Shown here: positions 51,121 to 59,946 of the stretch, piece after piece
How the letters are laid out: each line of letters opens with the position of its first letter
Numbering within the stretch: the stretch's first letter is position 1
Source of the DNA: Cytophagales bacterium
GTDB lineage: Bacteria > Bacteroidota > Bacteroidia > Cytophagales > Cytophagaceae
DNA length: 64,000 bases
Reading direction: 5' to 3'
NCBI GenBank assembly: GCA_004294225.1
Contig: REBA01000016.1
Span: forward strand, 1 to 64,000
Notes under the pieces: model-generated
The model's input: the letters and a program-made list of their open reading frames with translations, nothing else
Databases searched by the model: none
Told to the model about the DNA's origin: nothing
Made by a program: the position numbers and the translations under genes

Positions 51121-52698
51121 TTACCAGAAAATATAATATAATATAATAAGAATAATAAATATCCCCATTGCTCCTATGTTAAATGTTTTGTTAGTTTTAA
51201 ATAGTTCTGGAGTAATGTTGATGGCTTTATCATCTCTTTCTTTTCCTTTATTTACATTTAAGCTAACCATTACCATTAATATAGAAAGCAATAAAAATAC
51301 AATCCCCATTCTATCAATAAATGGGATATGTTCAGCAAAGAATGCTAGACCTCCTGAAATTGGTAATGTCAATATAGCTACCCAAAGTGCAGCTTTAGTG
51401 TTTGCTTTTTTCCAAAATAAACCAAAGAAGAAAATTACAAATATACCAGGACTAACTAGGCCTGTAAATTCTTGAATAAACTGAAATGCCTGATCAAAAT
51501 TTTTCAAGGTTGGTGCAACTAAAATAGCAACTACTAAAGCTACTACTGTAGTAATTCTGCCCATGAGTACTAAACTTTTTTCGCTTGCACTTTTATTGAG
51601 ATAAGATTTGTATAAATCCATAGTAAATATAGTGGCAATACTATTGGTTTTTGAACTCAATGAACCTACAATAGCTGCTACAAGAGCTGCAAAAGCAACT
51701 CCTCTCACTCCTGGAACTAAAAATTTATTTAATAAATAAGGATATGCACCATCAGGTTGAGCCAATTCAGGATGTAAAACAAATACTGCAATCCCTGGAA
51801 TAACCACAATCATAGGCATAAATATCTTTAAGTATCCAGCAAACATAATTCCTTTTTGAGCTTCTGCAAGGCTTTTTGCAGCTAGAGCTCTTTGTGTAAT
51901 ATATTGATTACAGCCCCAATAATTAAGATTGATAATCCACATTCCTCCTATAATTACACTAATACCTGGCAAATCTTTATAGGAATGGTGAGTCTCTTCG
52001 AGAATCATATCAAACATATGTGGTGCTTTTTCTTTCAACATAGCTAGTCCTGTGAAGAATCCTTGTCCATCACTTATAAAGTCTAATGCTAAATAACAGG
52101 TGATTAATCCACCTGCCACTAAGAAACCTACTTGAATAAAATCTGTCCAAGCTATTGCCATTAAACCACCTGATATGGTGTAAATTGCAGAGAAAAAAGC
52201 AATTGCATATATTGCGTAATAGTAATTTACTCCAATGACTTGTTCAATAGCGAGACCGCCTAAGTGAATAATTGAGGTGAGGTTTACAAACACATACAAG
52301 AAAAGCCAAAATATAGCCAATATGGTTCGAACTCTTTCGTCATAACGAACATTAAGGAATTCAGGCATGGTATAAATTTTCTTTTGTAAGAAAATTGGCA
52401 CGAAGAATTTACCAACGATAATAAGTGTAGCAGCGGCCATCCATTCATAGGTGGCGATAGCTAAACCCATTTTGAAGCCTGAGCCTGTCATTCCTATAAG
52501 TTGCTCTGCAGAGATATTGGCTGCTATTAAAGAAGTTCCGATTGCCCACCATGGTAAGGTGTTACCCGCAAGAAAATAGTCTCTAGAATTTTTTTCTTCT
52601 CCTTTTTTAGTTCGTGATTTATATAATCCGAATCCGACTACAAATACTACATACCCAATAAATACACCAATATCTAAGGTGGAAAATTCTTGTTTCAT
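51121..52698 (-). CDS. Sodium:sugar symporter, vSGLT-like (SSS family)
   Basis: A 525-residue, about 14-helix symporter. It resembles the Vibrio Na+/galactose transporter vSGLT along most of its length: RDYFLAGNTLPWWAIGTSLIAANISAEQLIG (shown as NTLPWWAIGTSLIAANISAE), GSGFKMGLAIATYEWM, YTMPEFLNVRYD, NYWGCNQYITQRALAAKS and LSSKTNSIATIFTMDLY. It therefore probably imports a hexose with sodium. Together with the FucP-like MFS it gives two sugar uptake routes in the window. Start ATG 52698; monocistronic. Confidence 0.92.
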   Translation of the reverse strand: MKQEFSTLDIGVFIGYVVFVVGFGLYKSRTKKGEEKNSRDYFLAGNTLPWWAIGTSLIAANISAEQLIGMTGSGFKMGLAIATYEWMAAATLIIVGKFFVPIFLQKKIYTMPEFLNVRYDERVRTILAIFWLFLYVFVNLTSIIHLGGLAIEQVIGVNYYYAIYAIAFFSAIYTISGGLMAIAWTDFIQVGFLVAGGLITCYLALDFISDGQGFFTGLAMLKEKAPHMFDMILEETHHSYKDLPGISVIIGGMWIINLNYWGCNQYITQRALAAKSLAEAQKGIMFAGYLKIFMPMIVVIPGIAVFVLHPELAQPDGAYPYLLNKFLVPGVRGVAFAALVAAIVGSLSSKTNSIATIFTMDLYKSYLNKSASEKSLVLMGRITTVVALVVAILVAPTLKNFDQAFQFIQEFTGLVSPGIFVIFFFGLFWKKANTKAALWVAILTLPISGGLAFFAEHIPFIDRMGIVFLLLSILMVMVSLNVNKGKERDDKAINITPELFKTNKTFNIGAMGIFIILIILYYIFW

Positions 52699-52793
52699 TT
52701 CAATGTCTGTTTATTAATTTATAATTTGATGAATTTAACTCTAAAATTATGGAATTAAATTTATTATTTTGAATTTTTCTAAGAAAAAACATT

Positions 52794-53498
52794 TTATTTA
52801 TTAGGCAGCTGATTACAGTCTTTTTTTATTTTCAATTTACCTTTACCATCACAAACTAAGCATTTGCCTTTTTCGTGTTTTGAGTCATGGCATTTTGTAC
52901 AAGTGAAATAACCCGTTCCTATACATTTTTTACAGGATTCAAAAGTTTCCCCAAAGTTATCTCTTTTTTTGATTGCACCTCTTCCAAAACATTGATTACA
53001 AAGCTCTTGTCCTTTTCCTTTGCAGGTTCTACACTCTATATCTACTAAGCCTAAGCCTTCACAAGCCTCACAGGTCGCATTATTAAAATAATAGCCTTTA
53101 AGATTACAATCAGCTGTATGAATAAATTGTTCTGCAACTCCCACATATCTTCCTGTATCGGTTTTTAATTTGATATATTTCTCAAACGCTTCTTTTGCTA
53201 TCATGTATTGCCCCAAATTATATTGGGTATAGCCATAATAGTAAGCTAGCTCGTCAGGAAACGCAAGTTCTAGTTTTGATATTTTTTTAAACTTTTCATT
53301 GGCTTCTTGGAATTTTTTTTGTGAAATCAATTCTATTGTTTCTTGATAATAAGCCTCAAATATTTTTTGGTCGCTTAATTCTTGGGAATAAATATTAATG
53401 CTAGAGAAAACAAGAAAAATCAAATAAATAAATATCTGTTGTCTAATTCTATCAATAGTAGGCAAAGAATTTAATAATAAATAAAAAATAGTTTTCAA
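52794..53498 (-). CDS. Secreted protein with TPR-like and DnaJ-type CxxC repeats
   Basis: A 234-residue protein with an N-terminal hydrophobic signal (FIYLIFLVFSSINIYSQ) and a helical TPR-like part (about 45-130: AYYQETIELISQKKFQEANE and YYGYTQYNLGQYMIAKEAFEK). The C-terminal third has six CxxC motifs of the CxxCxGxG type: CEAC, CRTC, CNQC, CKKC, CTKC, CLVC. DnaJ has four such motifs plus a J domain; none is present here. The start is a TTG at 53498 immediately downstream of an in-frame stop. Likely periplasmic; metal binding is inferred from the cysteine pattern. Function unknown. Confidence 0.7.
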   Translation of the reverse strand: MKTIFYLLLNSLPTIDRIRQQIFIYLIFLVFSSINIYSQELSDQKIFEAYYQETIELISQKKFQEANEKFKKISKLELAFPDELAYYYGYTQYNLGQYMIAKEAFEKYIKLKTDTGRYVGVAEQFIHTADCNLKGYYFNNATCEACEGLGLVDIECRTCKGKGQELCNQCFGRGAIKKRDNFGETFESCKKCIGTGYFTCTKCHDSKHEKGKCLVCDGKGKLKIKKDCNQLPNK

Positions 53499-53540
53499 TG
53501 AATTGGGAATTTAGAACTTTCAATTTAAGTTTTTTAAAAA

Positions 53541-53548
53541 CAAAATTA
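53541..53548 (-). promoter_or_regulatory. Putative -7 box for the CxxC protein
   Basis: The minus strand reads TAATTTTG, a match to TAnnTTTG, 43 bases upstream of the TTG start at 53498. Confidence 0.35.
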
Positions 53549-53795
53549 CTTTAATTAGCGAACAAAATTAATTTTATTCTTAATATTTGCTCTTTTCAAT
53601 TAATCTTTGTTTTTAAATGATAATCAGTTGTTTATAAATATAAATTAATTTTAAAAATCCTTTTTTTGAAGGATTTATTATTAAAATATATCAAAAATTC
53701 ACAACTCACGTATATGTGTTTCGGTGTCTATAGGGCAACATCATTTTAGTCTGCTTTCTTTAATACTTATATTTTATTTGTTTATATAATTGCTT

Positions 53796-55085
53796 ATGAA
53801 GTGTTTTTCTGAATTCAAAAGCTTGGGGCAAAAGTTTTTTTTGTTTTATTTATTGATGCAGTTTTTTTCTACGCTTTTGTTTTCGCAATCAAAATTTGGT
53901 GTTTCTATTACTTCTGGAATGGGAAATATTTATTCACCCACACTCCATGCAATTCAACAATCGCGGCTAAAAGATACTCCATTTTTGACCTCTGCTTCAG
54001 CATCTAAAGGATGGGGAGTAAACTTGGGTTTAGGTTTGTATTATCAATATACTATAAATGATAAGTTTGCCATACTTGCCGACCCAACTTTTAATTTCTT
54101 GAATTCTAAAATACATATGAATTCTAAGTTTGAAGATATGAATTTGAAAGGTACAGGAACTCAGTCTAGATACTCTTCTTTAGCAGATTTGAATACTTTA
54201 TATATTCAATTACCGATATTATTTAAATATACTTTCTTTCAGAAAAGGAAATTGTATGTCATTGCAGGTGGTGCTGCTAATATTATTCTTTCTTCTAAAG
54301 CGAATACACAAGAAGAAAAAATCACTTCTGTGTATGGCTTTGAGCGAATAACGAGTACAGAGGTTGAACACTTCAATAACATCAGTACAAAATTAGATAG
54401 AATTAACCCTTTCCAGTTTGTAGCTGTTGTGGGCTTAGGTCGCCAATTTAGAAAAAAACTGAATCATTTTTCTGTTGATTTGAGATATAATTTCCCAATT
54501 ATGAACTCTACTTTTTATAGTTCTAGTAAAGATTTAATGAATACAGAACAGAATAAACTATTTAGTGAAACAGGAAAAGAGTTTGCAGAATCTAAGAGTC
54601 CAGAATTTAAGCTCAATGATTTCAAGATGGGTACTTTTAATCTCACCATCAGATACACAATCAAAAAGTTTGACAACAATAATAAGAAAGTTAATAGTAC
54701 TAAAGAATTGGAGGAGCCTGTTACAACCAGCCCAATAGATTCAGTGAATTCTTCTACGATAAACAAAAAAACAAAAAAAATAAAGAAGAATAAAAATAAT
54801 AAACCAAGTGCAAATGATTCTTTAAATTTAAATAGTACAACTATTCAGAATAACAATATTTTGCCATCAGTTGAAGAAACTAAACCCAAATCAAAAAAGA
54901 AGAAGTCAAAAGAGTCAACATCTGAAAGTTCTACTTCTACTGAAGAGAAGAAAAGCGATATAGTTCCATTAGAAATTGCTCCATCTTTAGAAGGGCAACC
55001 GAAGGAATCTAAAAAAGAAAGGAAAGAAAGATTAAAGAAAGAAAAAGCAACAACGAAAGAACAAACTAATGAAGTTGCTCCATAG
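53796..55085 (+). CDS. Outer-membrane beta-barrel protein with lysine-rich tail
   Basis: A 429-residue protein: signal peptide (about 1-29, ending LLFSQS), a beta-barrel domain (about 30-290) of alternating hydrophobic strands such as WGVNLGLGLYYQYTI and MGTFNLTIRYTIKK, resembling the PorT/OMP_b-brl family, and a disordered tail (about 300-429). The tail is very rich in Lys, Ser, Glu, Thr and Asn (KKTKKIKKNKNNK, KSKKKKSKESTSES, KESKKERKERLKKEK). The barrel is probably in the outer membrane; whether the tail lies in the periplasm or outside is unknown. ATG 53796 is preferred over TTG 53790. It converges on mlaF with 5 bases between. Confidence 0.75.
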   Translation: MKCFSEFKSLGQKFFLFYLLMQFFSTLLFSQSKFGVSITSGMGNIYSPTLHAIQQSRLKDTPFLTSASASKGWGVNLGLGLYYQYTINDKFAILADPTFNFLNSKIHMNSKFEDMNLKGTGTQSRYSSLADLNTLYIQLPILFKYTFFQKRKLYVIAGGAANIILSSKANTQEEKITSVYGFERITSTEVEHFNNISTKLDRINPFQFVAVVGLGRQFRKKLNHFSVDLRYNFPIMNSTFYSSSKDLMNTEQNKLFSETGKEFAESKSPEFKLNDFKMGTFNLTIRYTIKKFDNNNKKVNSTKELEEPVTTSPIDSVNSSTINKKTKKIKKNKNNKPSANDSLNLNSTTIQNNNILPSVEETKPKSKKKKSKESTSESSTSTEEKKSDIVPLEIAPSLEGQPKESKKERKERLKKEKATTKEQTNEVAP

Positions 55086-55090
55086 ATTTG

Positions 55091-55840
55091 TTATTTTTTT
55101 ATGGAATCCCTAATTAATTTATTGGCAAACATAAATTCTTGAAGAGGTGTAGATTGTGTTTGTAGGATGTTGTCCTTATTTCCTTTCCAAACGATTTCTC
55201 CTTGATGGACAAAGGCAATATTCTCTCCTATACTAACAACGGAATTCATATCGTGAGTAACGATTATTGTGGTAGTGTTGTATTCGTGAGTGATCTCTTG
55301 AATTAAATCATCAATTTTGATAGCAGTAAGCGGGTCTAAGCCTGAGTTGGGTTCATCACAAAAAAGATATCGTGGATTCATAACTATTGCACGAGCAATA
55401 CCAACTCGTTTTTGCATACCACCACTAATTTGAGAAGGATATAAATTACTTGCTTGTTCTAGACCTACTCTTTTTAGACAAAAATTTACCCTGTCCATTT
55501 TTTCAGTTTTACTCATATCGCTGAGCATATGCAAGGGAAACATCACATTTTCGTGAACTGTTTTGAAATCAAACAAAGCACCACCTTGAAAAAGCATTCC
55601 CATTTCTCTGCGAATTGTTTTTAATGTTTCATTGTCTGCAGATAGGAATTCTCGATTGTTGTATAGTATCTTTCCTGTCTCTGGTTTTATTAAGCCAACA
55701 ATACATTTTAATAATACACTTTTACCAGTACCGCTTGCACCTATTATTAGGTTGGTTTTTCCACTTTCAAAACTTACAGAAATATTTGTAAGAATTTTCT
55801 TGTCTCTAAATGTTTTATTGAGTTGATTAACTTCTATCAT
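55091..55840 (-). CDS. mlaF: Lipid-transport ABC ATPase, MlaF-like
   Basis: ATP-binding subunit (249 residues) of an Mla/MCE-type ABC transporter that moves phospholipids between the membranes. Walker A is GASGTGKS at residues 34-41, the signature is SGGMQKRVGIARAI, Walker B is PRYLFCDEPNSGLDPLT, and the MlaF-like Q-loop segment is MGMLFQGGALFDF. It follows the permease gene by 3 bases, forming a two-gene unit. The substrate-binding MlaD is not here. Confidence 0.93.
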   Translation of the reverse strand: MIEVNQLNKTFRDKKILTNISVSFESGKTNLIIGASGTGKSVLLKCIVGLIKPETGKILYNNREFLSADNETLKTIRREMGMLFQGGALFDFKTVHENVMFPLHMLSDMSKTEKMDRVNFCLKRVGLEQASNLYPSQISGGMQKRVGIARAIVMNPRYLFCDEPNSGLDPLTAIKIDDLIQEITHEYNTTTIIVTHDMNSVVSIGENIAFVHQGEIVWKGNKDNILQTQSTPLQEFMFANKLIRDSIKK

Positions 55841-55843
55841 AAC

Positions 55844-56572
55844 TTATAGGAGTAATTTAGCTATGATATAATCAGCTGCTAGAATAGCTATGCAGCTATT
55901 AGTTACAGCATTAGTGCTAGATTTACCAACTTCTAAAGCACCACCTTGAGTATAGTAACCCTGATAAGAGGAAATAGAAGTAATTAAGAATGAAAATACA
56001 ACTGCTTTTATGAGAGCGAAAAAAACATTAAATACTACAAATGAATCTCTTAAGCCAGTTACAAAATCGTAATGAGTAAGAACACCGGAATATACAGTAG
56101 CTGCATAACCTCCAGCAATAGAAAGAAAACCAGATACTGTGACCAACATAGGGAATACCAAAATAGCTGCTACAAGTTTAGGTAATACTAAATAAGATGA
56201 GGAATTAATTCCCATTACTTCTATTGCGTCTATCTGTTCAGTGATTCTCATAGTTCCTAAACCACCTGCTATGCTTGAACCTACTTTTCCAGCCAATACT
56301 AAGCAGGTAAACGTAGGGGCGTTTTCTAATATAGTAAAGTCTCTCACAATATTTCCAACTGTAGATAGAGGCACGAGAGGGCTTGTGAGATTATATGCAG
56401 TTTGTATAGCGGATACGGCACCTATAAAAGTGGAAACAATAGCAACGACATACACAGAATCAACTCCAATCAATATGCATTCATCAATGATTAAGCTGAT
56501 ATAAACCTTAAACTTTTCTCGTTGCCTAAAAAGACTTATTATAAAAAGACAATATTTACCTAAACTATTCAT
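55844..56572 (-). CDS. mlaE: Lipid-transport ABC permease, MlaE-like
   Basis: A 242-residue permease with about five to six membrane helices, first gene of a unit with mlaF. Conserved features are FIGAVSAIQTAYNL near helix 2, GLGTMRITEQIDAIEVMGI (the cytoplasmic coupling helix), and the end SSYQGYYTQGGALEVGKSST, all hallmarks of MlaE/YrbE permeases. It forms the membrane part of the phospholipid transporter. Its ATG at 56572 is preceded by about 180 AT-rich bases shared with the divergent SDR gene. Confidence 0.93.
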   Translation of the reverse strand: MNSLGKYCLFIISLFRQREKFKVYISLIIDECILIGVDSVYVVAIVSTFIGAVSAIQTAYNLTSPLVPLSTVGNIVRDFTILENAPTFTCLVLAGKVGSSIAGGLGTMRITEQIDAIEVMGINSSSYLVLPKLVAAILVFPMLVTVSGFLSIAGGYAATVYSGVLTHYDFVTGLRDSFVVFNVFFALIKAVVFSFLITSISSYQGYYTQGGALEVGKSSTNAVTNSCIAILAADYIIAKLLL

Positions 56573-56751
56573 GGGTTTATAAAAACAAAATTCTATATGA
56601 GTTATAGAATTGCTAAAATAATAAATTGAAATAACTTTAATTCTAATAATCTGTTAAAATAAATACGAATTTTACATTATAGGCAAATTGTGAAATCAAA
56701 TTTTCAATTGAATTTTGTTAATTAATAGTATAATATACACCAATAAAAAAT

Positions 56752-57459
56752 ATGAATAAAACAATATTAGTAACAGGCGGCACAAAAGGTATTGGCCGTT
56801 CCATCATAGAGCTATTTGCTCAATCGGGTTTTAATATTATTACCTGCTCCAGGAATGAAGATGAACTTGAAAGTCTTAGAAATGATGTCTTGAATAAAAA
56901 TTCTCATGTTTTAATCTATACAAAAAAAGTAGACTTATCTATTAAAAAAGATATTGAAAATTTTGTTCATTACATCGATGGTCTAAACTTAAAAATAGAC
57001 ATTTTAGTAAACAATGCTGGTCAGTTTATTCCAGGCCAAATACACACAGAAGAGGAGGGGAGGTTAGAACATTTAATCAAGGTAAATTTATATTCTGCAT
57101 ATTATATATCTAAAGCAATTTTACCTCAAATGATAGCTCGGAAAAGTGGACATCTATTTAATATTTGTTCAACAGCGAGTATCACTCCTTATATTAATGG
57201 AGGATCTTATTGCATTTCTAAATTTGCTCTTTTGGGGATGACCAAGGTACTAAGAGAAGAAATGAAAAACTTTGGAATTAAGGTTACGGCCGTTCTTCCT
57301 GGAGCAACCTATACTGACAGTTGGTCAGGTGTAGACATACCACCCGAACGATTTATGCCTTCAGATGCAATTGCTGAGAGTATTTATTCCATTTATCACT
57401 TAAAAGGGGCAACCAATGTTGAAGAAATTCTAATAAGACCACAATTAGGTGATATATAG
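56752..57459 (+). CDS. Short-chain dehydrogenase/reductase (SDR)
   Basis: A 235-residue classical SDR. NAD(P)-binding TGGTKGIG is at residues 8-15, the structural NNAG motif at 87-90 (VNNAGQF), and the catalytic Ser140, Tyr153 and Lys157 in NICSTASITPYINGG and YCISK. Members reduce or oxidise carbonyl groups of sugars, steroids, fatty acyl chains or cofactors. The substrate is not readable from sequence, and no biosynthetic cluster adjoins it. Ends at a long hairpin terminator. Confidence 0.92.
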   Translation: MNKTILVTGGTKGIGRSIIELFAQSGFNIITCSRNEDELESLRNDVLNKNSHVLIYTKKVDLSIKKDIENFVHYIDGLNLKIDILVNNAGQFIPGQIHTEEEGRLEHLIKVNLYSAYYISKAILPQMIARKSGHLFNICSTASITPYINGGSYCISKFALLGMTKVLREEMKNFGIKVTAVLPGATYTDSWSGVDIPPERFMPSDAIAESIYSIYHLKGATNVEEILIRPQLGDI

Positions 57460-57481
57460 TTAATTATTATATTTTTAACTT

Positions 57482-57537
57482 AATTAAATAAAAAAAGATA
57501 CAAACTTAAATTGATTTGTATCTTTTTTTATTTAATT
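57482..57537. terminator. Long terminator hairpin after the SDR gene
   Basis: A perfect 23-bp stem (57482-57504 with 57515-57537) around a 10-base loop, with A and T runs at the base of the stem. Located 22 bases past the SDR stop. Confidence 0.85.
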
Positions 57538-57680
57538 GAATTATTCTAATAAATTTCTTCTTTGATATAACGTCATTAGTATTTTTTTTGAATCATGCTT
57601 TTCTACTTTTATATTTTTTTAGTTTAATCTTTTACTTTAATATTTGTATATATACTATTTGATAAATTTTTATTTAAATA

Positions 57681-57708
57681 CAAATATTTAGTCTAGACTA
57701 AATATTTG
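57681..57708. promoter_or_regulatory. Perfect 28-bp palindrome, likely operator, upstream of ispG
   Basis: CAAATATTTAGTCT (57681-57694) is followed without spacer by its exact reverse complement AGACTAAATATTTG (57695-57708). The centre is GTCTAGAC. It lies 141 bases before the ispG ATG. A spacer-free palindrome of this length suits a dimeric DNA-binding regulator; the family is unknown. Confidence 0.7.
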
Positions 57709-57849
57709 AAATAGCAGAATTTACATTTCTATACTGAAAAAATAGCGAAAATATTGTTTGGGGAGTGTGATTTTCGAATATCTTCTTAATGGTATAAATG
57801 GTATTTTAAATAGATGTTATTTTGAAGGAAAGAAAAAAACAATTTGTAG

Positions 57850-59931
57850 ATGTCTTCTGTTTTAAATATGTTTAATATAGTTAAGCAAAAGAAGTATTTT
57901 AGTGTTTATATAAATGCAGAAAAGATGTCAGTTTTAGAAAATAAAAAAGAACTTTTGAATTGGAACTATTGCTCAAGTCTTACAGAATATAAAAGAAGAC
58001 TTTCCCATGTAGTTCAAATTGGAGATTTGCCTATGGGTGGAAATTATCCGATAAGAATTCAGTCGATGACAACAATTGACACCATGGATACCCAAGGTTC
58101 TGTTCAGCAATGTATCCGGATGATTAACTCAGGATGTGAGTATATCAGGATAACAGCTCCTAGTATTAAGGAAGCTCAAAATCTTGGAATAATTAAAAAA
58201 GAATTAAACCAACTAGGGTATAAAACACCCCTAATTGCTGATATACATTTCACTCCAAATGCAGCAGAAGTTGCAGCTAGGTTGGTAGAAAAAGTAAGAA
58301 TAAACCCAGGTAATTATGTAGACAAAAAAAAGTTTGAAACAATAGAATATTCTGATAGTTCTTACGAGCAAGAGATAGAAAGAATAAGAGATAAGTTCAT
58401 TCCTCTTATAAAAATATGTAAAGAATATGGAACAGCTATGAGAATAGGTACAAACCATGGTTCGCTCTCTGACCGTATTTTGAGTCGATATGGCGATACC
58501 CCAATAGGTATGGTAGAGTCTGCTCTTGAGTTTTTAAGGATTTGTGAGGAATATAATTATTTTAATATTGTTCTTTCTATGAAAGCTAGCAATACCCAAG
58601 TAATGGTTCAAGCTTATCGTTTGCTGGTTCAAAAACTTGAAGAAGAAAATTTAAAACCTTACCCACTTCATTTGGGAGTTACAGAAGCAGGAGAAGGAGA
58701 AGATGGAAGAATTAAATCAGCAGTAGGAATTGGGGCATTGTTAGAAGATGGTCTGGGTGATACTGTTAGAGTATCGCTTACAGAAGAACCAGAATATGAG
58801 GCTCCCGTTGCTAAAATGTTAATTGATAGATACATAAATAGAGGTCAACATAAGCCAATTCAAGAAATAACTACCTCATTAATAAATCCTTATCAATATT
58901 TTAGAAGAAATACCAATGAAGTGTTGAATATAGGTGCTATCAATGTACCTAGAGTTATAATGGATATTTCTGGCTTAGAATCGATTGACTATAACGATTT
59001 GAAGCAATTGGGACACTATTATTTACCCCTTACTGATAAATGGGGAATGACAGATTTAGGCACTGACTATATATACACAGGCTCTAGTCCTATTTCTTTT
59101 ATGTTACCTAATGGCCTAAAAGAGATCGTAGATGATTCTGTTTGGCAAAGACTTGATCAAAAGCAACATGTATTTCCCCTTTTCACTCTTGATAGTTTTC
59201 AATCTAGTAATGAAAAACATCTTGATTTAAATTTTATAAGAGTAAATTACAAGGATTTTACACCTGCTTTTTATACTCTTTTGCTTGAACATACAAATAT
59301 TGTTTTGATTCTCTATACTCAAAACCTTCACGCAATGCCAGCATTAAGAAGATTGACTCATTTCTTAATTGAAAAGGGCATTAAAACTCCTATAGTTTTA
59401 GAAAGAAGTTACCTGAATATGCCTGATGAACAATTGCAATTATTTGCTTCCACAGATTGTGGAAGTTTGTTAATAGATGGTTTGGGTGATGGTATATTTT
59501 TATCGACAAGAGAAAACTCTTTTACAGACAGGCAAGAAAAAGTAGCTCATCTAAAGACCTTAAATAATTTATCTTTTGGTATTCTTCAAGCTGCACGGAC
59601 GAGAATGTCTAAAACAGAATATATCTCATGTCCATCTTGTGGAAGAACGTTGTTCGATTTGCAAGAAACTACAGCGATGATTCGCAAAAGAACCGACCAC
59701 TTGAAAGGAATCAAAATAGGGATTATGGGATGCATAGTGAACGGACCTGGTGAAATGGCAGATGCAGATTATGGCTATGTGGGAGTTGGTAAAGACAAAA
59801 TCGCTTTGTACAGAGGGCAGAATGTGGTGAAAAAAGCGGTAAGTTCTGACAAAGCCGTTGATGAATTAATAGAACTCATTAGGGAAGATGGCAAATGGAT
59901 AGAAGCCACACAAGAAATAGATTATCAATAA
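57850..59931 (+). CDS. ispG: 4-hydroxy-3-methylbut-2-enyl diphosphate synthase, large type
   Basis: Iron-sulfur enzyme of the MEP isoprenoid pathway, converting MEcPP to HMBPP. The TIM-barrel half (about residues 50-350) has GGNYPIRIQSMTTIDTMDT, VRINPGNYVD and GTNHGSLSDRI; an insert domain (about 370-590) separates it from the C-terminal [4Fe-4S] domain with CPSCGRTL and MGCIVNGPGEMADADYGYVG. The 693-residue length and central insert are those of Bacteroidota, chlamydial and plant enzymes. Start ATG 57850, though a later start is possible since the first 45 residues are variable. It supplies precursors for the carotenoid and menaquinone genes. Confidence 0.95.
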   Translation: MSSVLNMFNIVKQKKYFSVYINAEKMSVLENKKELLNWNYCSSLTEYKRRLSHVVQIGDLPMGGNYPIRIQSMTTIDTMDTQGSVQQCIRMINSGCEYIRITAPSIKEAQNLGIIKKELNQLGYKTPLIADIHFTPNAAEVAARLVEKVRINPGNYVDKKKFETIEYSDSSYEQEIERIRDKFIPLIKICKEYGTAMRIGTNHGSLSDRILSRYGDTPIGMVESALEFLRICEEYNYFNIVLSMKASNTQVMVQAYRLLVQKLEEENLKPYPLHLGVTEAGEGEDGRIKSAVGIGALLEDGLGDTVRVSLTEEPEYEAPVAKMLIDRYINRGQHKPIQEITTSLINPYQYFRRNTNEVLNIGAINVPRVIMDISGLESIDYNDLKQLGHYYLPLTDKWGMTDLGTDYIYTGSSPISFMLPNGLKEIVDDSVWQRLDQKQHVFPLFTLDSFQSSNEKHLDLNFIRVNYKDFTPAFYTLLLEHTNIVLILYTQNLHAMPALRRLTHFLIEKGIKTPIVLERSYLNMPDEQLQLFASTDCGSLLIDGLGDGIFLSTRENSFTDRQEKVAHLKTLNNLSFGILQAARTRMSKTEYISCPSCGRTLFDLQETTAMIRKRTDHLKGIKIGIMGCIVNGPGEMADADYGYVGVGKDKIALYRGQNVVKKAVSSDKAVDELIELIREDGKWIEATQEIDYQ

Positions 59932-59946
59932 TTTGAATTTAATGTA

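Larger units (their letters stand above)
57460..57849. promoter_or_regulatory. Intergenic region SDR / ispG
   Basis: A 390-base AT-rich stretch. It holds the SDR terminator (57482-57537), the 28-bp palindrome (57681-57708) and presumably the ispG promoter and leader. No coding sequence is supported and no exact TAnnTTTG box was seen. Confidence 0.6.

Noticed and set aside
53655-53676. Dyad AAATCCTT / AAGGATTT upstream of the barrel protein
   Set aside because: Only 8 bp with a T-rich loop, more than 100 bases from any gene end; too weak to call a terminator or operator.
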